The translations under genes were made by a program, and so were the position numbers. This document shows positions 1-4,324 of a DNA stretch of 7,736 nucleotides, piece by piece. The notes beneath the pieces were generated by a model that ran no database searches, had not been told where the DNA came from, and saw nothing but the letters and a program-made list of their open reading frames with translations. This DNA is from Bacillota bacterium (lineage in GTDB: Bacteria > Bacillota > DTU025), in contig DUWJ01000144.1 in the NCBI GenBank assembly GCA_012842765.1, positions 1 to 7,736 on the forward strand. Reading direction: 5' to 3'. How positions within the stretch are numbered: the stretch's first letter is position 1; each line of letters begins with the position of its first letter.

Positions 1-165
1 GGACTCTTCTCATCTGAAGAGGAGGAACTGGTCAGGGAGATGCTCGACTCCCAGCTTGCACAGGAGGTTGCCAAGGGCGGCGGAATCGGGCTTGCCAAGT
101 TCATGGAGAGGAACATGACAGGCGATGGCAAGGCGGTGAAGCAGGGTGGCGCTGGAGAACTGTAG
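1..165 (+). CDS. Rod-binding protein (FlgJ N-terminal type), 3' end only
   Basis: Only the last 54 codons are present, open from base 1 to TAG at 163-165. The visible peptide has an acidic helix (SSEEEELVREML), then SQLAQEVAKGGGIGLAKF and a short basic tail. The pattern of a helix followed by 'A..(A/V)AK.GGIGLA' is the C-terminal half of the rod-binding domain found at the N terminus of Salmonella FlgJ, which helps assemble the flagellar rod in the periplasm or cell wall. Translation ends soon after this domain, so it is the single-domain form usual in Bacillota, without the peptidoglycan hydrolase domain of proteobacterial FlgJ. The flagellar genes directly downstream support the call. The start and upstream neighbours (flgF/flgG would be expected) lie outside the window. 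Confidence 0.82.
   Translation, partial: GLFSSEEEELVREMLDSQLAQEVAKGGGIGLAKFMERNMTGDGKAVKQGGAGEL
130..139 (+). promoter_or_regulatory. Ribosome binding site for the yvyF-like gene
   Basis: AAGGCGGTGA differs at one base from the full anti-16S complement AAGGAGGTGA and ends 6 bases before GTG at 146. It lies inside the preceding coding region and sets the start of the overlapping gene. Confidence 0.7.
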
Positions 166-610
166 CCGCTGCGGGAAGCTGTTCCATCGGATTTCGAAGC
201 CGCTTTGCCCGGATTGCCTTGTGGAAGCGGAAAAGCTTGCGGAGAAGGTAGTGGAGTACCTGAGAAGGCATTCCGGCGCAACCTTGACTGAAATTGCGGA
301 TGCTACTGGTGTGGACGAGGCATTTGTGCTGGACCTTCTAAGGGATGGGCGGATAGAGATGGCTAGCGACGTTCGGCCGGTACTGTTCTGCCGAGCTTGT
401 GGGGCGAGTATAGAGTCGGGCGTGTACTGCGCCAAGTGCTTGGACAAGTTCGGGAAGGCCTTTTCGGGCAGGGGCTGCCCGGGAGGGCAAACAGGCCTTG
501 GTCGGGGCGATGATGGTGAAAAGAGTCGTTATAAGAGGGCACAATTAGGGGAAAGAGCTTCCGGGGCGCGGATGAGCGTTCCTGAACGCAGGAGAAAGGG
601 TCGCGAGTGA
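146..610 (+). CDS. yvyF: YvyF-like flagellar operon zinc-finger protein (TIGR03826 family)
   Basis: 154 aa from a GTG start; the gene overlaps the previous one by 20 bases. Two pairs of CxxC motifs are near the N terminus (C6/C9 and C21/C24) and two more lie further on (C82/C85 and C95/C98), so two zinc ribbons or knuckles are likely. Between them, residues 44-70 (TLTEIADATGVDEAFVLDLL) read as a small winged or helix-turn-helix-like segment. This layout matches the YvyF / TIGR03826 family found next to flgM in Bacillota, whose members are small regulators or chaperone-like proteins of poorly defined role. The last 50 residues are Gly/Arg/Lys-rich and probably disordered. In B. subtilis the gene follows comFC; here it follows a rod gene. 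The sigma-28 promoter starts only after its stop, so it is transcribed with upstream genes. Family call confident; function unknown. Confidence 0.85.
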   Translation: MALENCSRCGKLFHRISKPLCPDCLVEAEKLAEKVVEYLRRHSGATLTEIADATGVDEAFVLDLLRDGRIEMASDVRPVLFCRACGASIESGVYCAKCLDKFGKAFSGRGCPGGQTGLGRGDDGEKSRYKRAQLGERASGARMSVPERRRKGRE

Positions 611-630
611 AGCTTCGGTGGTCTATGGGC

Positions 631-658
631 TAAAGTAAGGGCGGGGCCATGCCGATAC
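631..658 (+). promoter_or_regulatory. Sigma-28 (SigD/FliA) promoter upstream of flgM
   Basis: The -35 element TAAA is at 631-634, extending to TAAAGTAA, close to the enterobacterial TAAAGTTT. The -10 element GCCGATAC is at 651-658, with a 16-base spacer. The consensus for B. subtilis sigma-D is TAAA-N14-16-GCCGATAT, so only the last -10 base differs. The site lies in the only sizeable gap before flgM. Transcription would start near 664-666, giving a leader of about 23-25 bases before the flgM start. It would drive flgM-flgN-flgK-flgL and probably the che genes, as expected for late flagellar genes. Confidence 0.87.
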
Positions 659-676
659 ATAAGTTAGGACTCAAGA

Positions 677-684
677 GAGGTGAT
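677..684 (+). promoter_or_regulatory. Ribosome binding site that selects the TTG start of flgM
   Basis: GAGGTGAT is an uninterrupted 8-base match to the anti-Shine-Dalgarno complement. Its distance suits TTG at 689 (4 bases after the match). It overlaps the alternative GTG at 680 and ATG at 683, which therefore cannot be served by it. Confidence 0.72.
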
Positions 685-688
685 GGCC

Positions 689-1012
689 TTGAAAATATCC
701 GGAAGCCGGGGATTTGATCGGATCAACCTATACTCCCAACTGGCAAAGAAGGCTGAAAGGGCAGAACGAACGGGCGAGGTGAAGCCCGATGAGGTTGAGA
801 TCTCGGATAGGGGCAAGGAGATTCACCACGCCATGCAGGCTCTGTCTTCCGTGTCCGATGTTCGGGACGACAAGGTTGAGGCTGTTCGTTCCCGCATTGA
901 ATCGGGCACATACGAGGTCAGCGGCAAAGATGTTGCTCGCAAGCTCTTTGCCGGGGCTGTGAGACGAGGTGACCTGGGTGGATTACGCAAAGGAAATGGC
1001 GAGGATTCTTAA
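689..1012 (+). CDS. flgM: Anti-sigma-28 factor FlgM
   Basis: 107 aa from TTG at 689, chosen because the ribosome site GAGGTGAT is well spaced for it and because the protein then begins MKISGS, like the MKI start of B. subtilis FlgM; GTG 680 and ATG 683 are less likely. FlgM binds and inhibits the flagellar sigma factor until it is exported through the finished hook-basal body. The N-terminal half is polar and probably unfolded; DEVEISDRGKEI (about 34-45) is the usual family segment, and KVEAVRSRIESGTYEVSGKD followed by VARKLF (about 61-86) is the helical sigma-binding region. About 20 residues follow (AGAVRRGDLGGLRKGNGEDS), making it longer than most FlgM proteins (88 aa in B. subtilis). This tail is encoded where flgN begins. 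It is first behind the sigma-28 promoter, which gives negative feedback. Confidence 0.93.
   Translation: MKISGSRGFDRINLYSQLAKKAERAERTGEVKPDEVEISDRGKEIHHAMQALSSVSDVRDDKVEAVRSRIESGTYEVSGKDVARKLFAGAVRRGDLGGLRKGNGEDS
966..972 (+). promoter_or_regulatory. Ribosome binding site that selects the flgN start
   Basis: GAGGTGA lies 5 bases before GTG at 978, the same geometry as for flgM. The alternative in-frame GTG at 969 is inside this site and has only poor purine sequence upstream. The site lies inside flgM, so flgN translation is probably coupled to flgM. Confidence 0.65.
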
Positions 1013-1478
1013 TCGCGAGTTTGCGCTATGTTCGGAGTTGCTCTACGTGGCCAGGGCGCAGCGCAGCGTTATCACGTCAGGGGATGTTGCGGCCCTGGCT
1101 GAGCTAGTATCGAGGGCGGAAGAGATAATAGGAGCCATCAGGGATGAGGAGATCGGTCTTGCTGATCTGGCAAAGCGTTGGGCAGACGAGACCGAAGTCG
1201 AAGTTGAAGATGCTGAACAAGCTCTCGCTGTCATGATTGCATCGTTCAAGGAAGAGGAGATGGCGGAGTTCGAGGTCCTTCGGGATTCGATCGCCGGCAT
1301 TCTGGCCGAGATAGACTCGGCGAATGCAATCAATGCAATGCTCATCCAGGATGCAATCGAATATATAGAGAATACCGTCAGGCTGATAGCTGAGGCGGAT
1401 GGGACCAATTCGGTCTACAGCCGCTTGGGACGCATGGACAAGAAGGCTGTGTCTTCGGCAGTGGACGATACGGCTTAG
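978..1478 (+). CDS. flgN: FlgN-family flagellar export chaperone
   Basis: 166 aa from GTG at 978 (GTG at 969 would add three residues). The protein is almost entirely helical and acidic, with long heptad-like stretches and no signal peptide or membrane segment, as for FlgN. The family is best recognised near the C terminus: NAINAMLIQDAIEYIENTV followed by a short loop and YSRLGRMDKK, matching the 'N..LI...L.Y......Y...G' pattern of FlgN/YvyG. FlgN is a cytoplasmic chaperone that binds the C-terminal helices of FlgK and FlgL and takes them to the export gate. Its position directly before flgK and flgL fits. It overlaps flgM by 35 bases in another frame, and 25 bases separate it from flgK. Confidence 0.88.
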   Translation: MDYAKEMARILNREFALCSELLYVARAQRSVITSGDVAALAELVSRAEEIIGAIRDEEIGLADLAKRWADETEVEVEDAEQALAVMIASFKEEEMAEFEVLRDSIAGILAEIDSANAINAMLIQDAIEYIENTVRLIAEADGTNSVYSRLGRMDKKAVSSAVDDTA

Positions 1479-1489
1479 CTGTATCAGAT

Positions 1490-1496
1490 GGGGTGA
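1490..1496 (+). promoter_or_regulatory. Ribosome binding site that selects the flgK start
   Basis: GGGGTGA lies 7 bases before GTG at 1504. It decides against the open frame that continues upstream to 1399, which would add 35 unrelated residues overlapping flgN. Confidence 0.65.
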
Positions 1497-1503
1497 AGCT
1501 CAA

Positions 1504-2832
1504 GTGTACTCTACATTCGTTGGACTGGAGACTGCGCGCAGGGCTCTCTACGCCCAGCGGGCGGCGATAGACATAACCGGGCACAATATCTCTAACGTGA
1601 ACACGCCGGGCTACAGAAGACAGAGGCCGGTCATTGAGGCGACTCCCCCCGCACCAGGGGCGCTTCAGCCCGGAACAGGGGTGAAGGTGGCTGGGATTGA
1701 GCGGATGCGCGACCAATTCGTGGACACGCAGATAAGGCATACCCTGGCATCTTTGGGCAGGTGGGAAGCGCGCCAGGAGATTCTCGAGGAGATCCAGGAA
1801 GTATTCAAGGAGCCGAGCGATATTGGCATCTCGGCGATGATGGACCGGTTCTGGATATCATGGCAGGAGCTTTCGGGCAATGCCACTGATCCGGGGAGGC
1901 GGACCAGTGTTCAGCAGGAGGCTATTTCGCTGGCGTCCGCCTTCAACTTGGCTGCCGCACAGCTCAATGAGACGAAAGCAGACATTGATCAGAATATCAA
2001 GTCGCTTGTACATCGAGTCAACACGACCGCTTCCAGCATTGCGGAGCTCAACCGGGAGATTGTCAGGGGAAATGTAGTCGGCGAAAACGTAGCGGACTTG
2101 CTGGACAGACGGGATTATCTAGTTCAGCAGCTTGCGTCCGATGTCGACGTTGCGGTTGTGGAAGACAATAGCGGGCTCGTGCATGTTACTGTCGGGGGCA
2201 GGATCCTGGTGGCCGGGACTGATGCTAGGGAATTGGCTGAAGACGCCCTGATTACGGGTGGAAGGATAAAGGGCCTCAATGAGGCGGCCAACATGATAAT
2301 CCCCGGATATCTCAAGGAACTAGACGATCTTGCTAATGCGCTCATTGAGAAAATCAATGAGCAGCACATGGCCGGGTATGACCTCTTTGGAAACTCCGGG
2401 GACGTCTTTTTTGAAGGAGAGGGCGCGGCGGGGATTCGTCTTTCAGAAGAGATAGAGGGGAATCCGGGGTTGATTGCGGCGGCAGATCAGACTGACAGCC
2501 CCGGCAATGGCAGGAACGCGTTGGCCATGGCTCAGCTCAAGGATGGGCTCACTATGGTTGGGGGAACGGCCACGTTCCGCGACTTTTATGGTTCGATTCT
2601 GACAGGCCTCGGGCTTGAGACCCAGGAATCGATGAGGTCGCGAGAGGTCTACGAAGGTGTGCTGGAGCAGCAAAAAGCGAGGCAGGAATCGGTATCCGGA
2701 GTTTCGCTGGATGAAGAGATGATCATGCTCATAAAGTACTCATCAGCGTTTGACGCGGCTGCTCGGTTGGTGACTGCGGTAGACGAGATGCTCGACAGGC
2801 TCATCAACGGAACGGGGCTTGTGGGAAGGTAG
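1504..2832 (+). CDS. flgK: Flagellar hook-associated protein 1 (FlgK, hook-filament junction)
   Basis: 442 aa from GTG at 1504. The N terminus STFVGLETARRALYAQ and the signature NISNVNTPGYRRQRP are the hallmark of axial rod/hook/HAP1 proteins. A FlgK-type segment follows around residues 255-305: a GGRIKGL turn, then IPGYLKELDDLANAL, then NEQHMAGYDLFG and VFF. The C terminus (SGVSLDEEMIMLIKYSSAF to the end) is the conserved helix that pairs with the N-terminal helix in the D0/D1 core. FlgK is the first of two junction proteins joining hook to filament and is exported by the flagellar type III system without a cleaved signal. It is shorter than B. subtilis FlgK (about 507 aa) and enteric FlgK (about 547 aa), consistent with a reduced variable outer domain and an intact core. 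FlgN, its chaperone, is encoded immediately upstream. Confidence 0.94.
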   Translation: MYSTFVGLETARRALYAQRAAIDITGHNISNVNTPGYRRQRPVIEATPPAPGALQPGTGVKVAGIERMRDQFVDTQIRHTLASLGRWEARQEILEEIQEVFKEPSDIGISAMMDRFWISWQELSGNATDPGRRTSVQQEAISLASAFNLAAAQLNETKADIDQNIKSLVHRVNTTASSIAELNREIVRGNVVGENVADLLDRRDYLVQQLASDVDVAVVEDNSGLVHVTVGGRILVAGTDARELAEDALITGGRIKGLNEAANMIIPGYLKELDDLANALIEKINEQHMAGYDLFGNSGDVFFEGEGAAGIRLSEEIEGNPGLIAAADQTDSPGNGRNALAMAQLKDGLTMVGGTATFRDFYGSILTGLGLETQESMRSREVYEGVLEQQKARQESVSGVSLDEEMIMLIKYSSAFDAAARLVTAVDEMLDRLINGTGLVGR

Positions 2833-2838
2833 AGGCGG

Positions 2839-2866
2839 GCGCAGAGTGGCACAGGCCCTCTGGCGC
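2839..2866 (+). other. GC-rich hairpin between flgK and flgL
   Basis: Starting 6 bases after the flgK stop, GCGC (2839-2842), AGAG (2843-2846) and GGC (2848-2850) pair with GCC (2855-2857), CTCT (2858-2861) and GCGC (2863-2866). The loop is ACAG. T2847 and G2862 are single-base bulges, leaving 11 base pairs. No T-run follows, so it is not a standard intrinsic terminator. It could stabilise or punctuate the transcript, or lower flgL expression relative to flgK. The pairing is seen in the sequence; the function is inference. Confidence 0.45.
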
Positions 2867-2908
2867 GGGTTTGAGCGCAGCACATAGATGAGAAAGGGTG
2901 TTAGGGCC

Positions 2909-3817
2909 ATGCGGGTTACGAACAATGTCATGATGGAGCGGGCCATGCGCAATGTGAATGTGGCCTTTGAAAGATATGTGAAGCGTCAGGAGCAGCTGGC
3001 ATCGGGCTGCTCGATAAACAGGCTTTCTGACGACCCGCACGGCGCTGCAAAGGCTGTAAGGCTTAGGTCTACCCTCAAAGGGCTCGAACAGTACAAGACC
3101 AATGCAGACATCGCGGATACGAAGCTCAGGGCTTATGACGGCGTTCTTGACAAGGTAGGCAGTATTATGAACCGCCTTAGGGATCTTGTGGGGCGCGCCG
3201 CCAGCGATACTGTGACTCCGACAGAACGGGACGGGATAGCTGTCGAGGTTAGGGAGCTGTTCGAGGAGGTTGTCAACGCAGGAAACGAGATGCACAATGG
3301 GGAGCATATGTTCGCCGGGCACAAGGTTGGACAGGCCCCCTTCAAGGTGGAGCGGGACGCGGATGGCAGGGTGACTGGCGTGTTGTACCACGGCGATTCC
3401 GGCAAGGACGCAATAGAGATAGGCCCCGGGATTGTGATCTCTGGAAGCCTTGCCGGGGATGAAGTTTTCATGGCGGACGGTGCCAATGTTTTCGATGCCA
3501 TGATCGACATTGAAAGGCACCTCCGGGAAAACGATGTGGAGAGCCTGTCGGAAGAGGATCTTGGGCGTGTGGATGCAGTAGTTGACAACATTCTCAAGCA
3601 TAGGGCCGAGATCGGCGGAAAGGGCAAGCGCCTTGAACTCGTAATGGACAGGCTTGAGAGTGATTCCATATCTATTGAAGGCCTTCTCAGCAAGACTGAG
3701 GATATCGATTTCGCAGAGGCTATAATGCGCCTGTGTGAGCAGGAGATAGTTTATTATGCTGCTCTGTCGGCAGCTTCGAAATCGGTGCAGGCAGGCTTGC
3801 TGCAATTTCTGAGATAG
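2909..3817 (+). CDS. flgL: Flagellar hook-associated protein 3 (FlgL, hook-filament junction)
   Basis: 302 aa from ATG at 2909, chosen for AAAGGGTG 8 bases upstream and because MRVTNN is the usual FlgL opening; ATG at 2888 would add seven residues. FlgL is the second junction protein, between FlgK and the flagellin filament, and resembles flagellin at both ends. Diagnostic segments are LASGCSINRLSDDPHGAAKA (about 30-49; the family usually has SSGKRINRPSDDP), the D1 segment with IMNRLRDLVGRAASD and TERDGIA, HNGEHMFAG, and the C-terminal helix EIVYYAALSAASKSVQAGLL. Length is normal for Bacillota (about 300 aa). Two cysteines, C34 and C276, lie in the N- and C-terminal helical regions; secreted axial proteins are usually poor in cysteine. 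A long open frame on the opposite strand is a shadow. Confidence 0.95.
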   Translation: MRVTNNVMMERAMRNVNVAFERYVKRQEQLASGCSINRLSDDPHGAAKAVRLRSTLKGLEQYKTNADIADTKLRAYDGVLDKVGSIMNRLRDLVGRAASDTVTPTERDGIAVEVRELFEEVVNAGNEMHNGEHMFAGHKVGQAPFKVERDADGRVTGVLYHGDSGKDAIEIGPGIVISGSLAGDEVFMADGANVFDAMIDIERHLRENDVESLSEEDLGRVDAVVDNILKHRAEIGGKGKRLELVMDRLESDSISIEGLLSKTEDIDFAEAIMRLCEQEIVYYAALSAASKSVQAGLLQFLR

Positions 3818-3830
3818 GGGGGCGTCACAA

Positions 3831-4313
3831 GTGGAACATGGATTCGATGCGGAAGAGATTCAGCTTGTAGTCTTCGAGCTGGCTGGTGAATCCTATGGCG
3901 TGGAGATCTCCCGGGTGCAGGACATCAACAGGATGCAGGAGATAACGGAGATACCTCATGCGCCGGAATCGGTAGTTGGCGTCATCAATCTTCGCGGGCG
4001 GGTTATACCCGTAGTCGACCTCAGGACGAGGTTTGGGCTTCCTCCTGCGGAGCACACGAAGTCCACGAGGATAGTCGTTGTGCAGATGGGAGAGGAGCCG
4101 ATAGGGATGATTGTGGACGCAGTCTCCCAGGTGCTTCGCATACCCACGAAGATAATCGAACCGCCTTCTCCTGTTCTTTCCGGTGTTGATTCGAGGTATC
4201 TGCGGGGCATAGCGAAACTCGAGGACGAGCTCGTGATATTGCTCGACCTCGACTACGTGCTTTCCAAAGACGAACAGGAGTTTATCAGCGAGGCAATGGC
4301 CGAGAGCGTATAG
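3831..4313 (+). CDS. cheW: Chemotaxis coupling protein CheW
   Basis: 160 aa from GTG at 3831, with a run of six Gs (3817-3822) as ribosome site ending 8 bases before it. CheW is the cytoplasmic SH3-like adaptor that joins CheA (through its P5 domain) to the tips of chemoreceptors. Visible family segments are IQLVVFELAGESYGVEISRV (about 10-29), IPHAPESVVGVINLRGRVIP with VVDLRTRFGL (about 41-70, carrying the conserved NLRG turn), a central IGMIVDAVSQVLRIP strand-helix region, and the closing YLRGIAKLEDELVILLDLD. Length is typical. It follows flgL by 13 bases and precedes cheA by 11, so it is co-transcribed with both. No promoter is visible in these gaps. Confidence 0.95.
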   Translation: MEHGFDAEEIQLVVFELAGESYGVEISRVQDINRMQEITEIPHAPESVVGVINLRGRVIPVVDLRTRFGLPPAEHTKSTRIVVVQMGEEPIGMIVDAVSQVLRIPTKIIEPPSPVLSGVDSRYLRGIAKLEDELVILLDLDYVLSKDEQEFISEAMAESV

Positions 4314-4324
4314 GGGGCAGTCCG

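Noticed and set aside
465..481. Perfect inverted repeat CGGGCAG-GGG-CTGCCCG inside yvyF, as a possible terminator
   Set aside because: No T-run follows on either strand, and it is in the coding region for the Gly-rich tail; probably chance in GC-rich DNA.
1399..1503. Upstream extension of the FlgK frame by 35 residues
   Set aside because: The extension overlaps flgN and does not resemble any FlgK N terminus; GTG at 1504 has a good ribosome site and gives the canonical start.
2804..3805. 333-residue open frame on the minus strand opposite flgL
   Set aside because: It covers the whole of a strongly supported flgL, has no recognisable domain, and its composition looks like the mirror of a high-GC coding strand. 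Treated as a shadow frame.
4097..4104. GCCGATAG in cheW as a sigma-28 -10 box
   Set aside because: No TAAA-like -35 lies 14-16 bases upstream.
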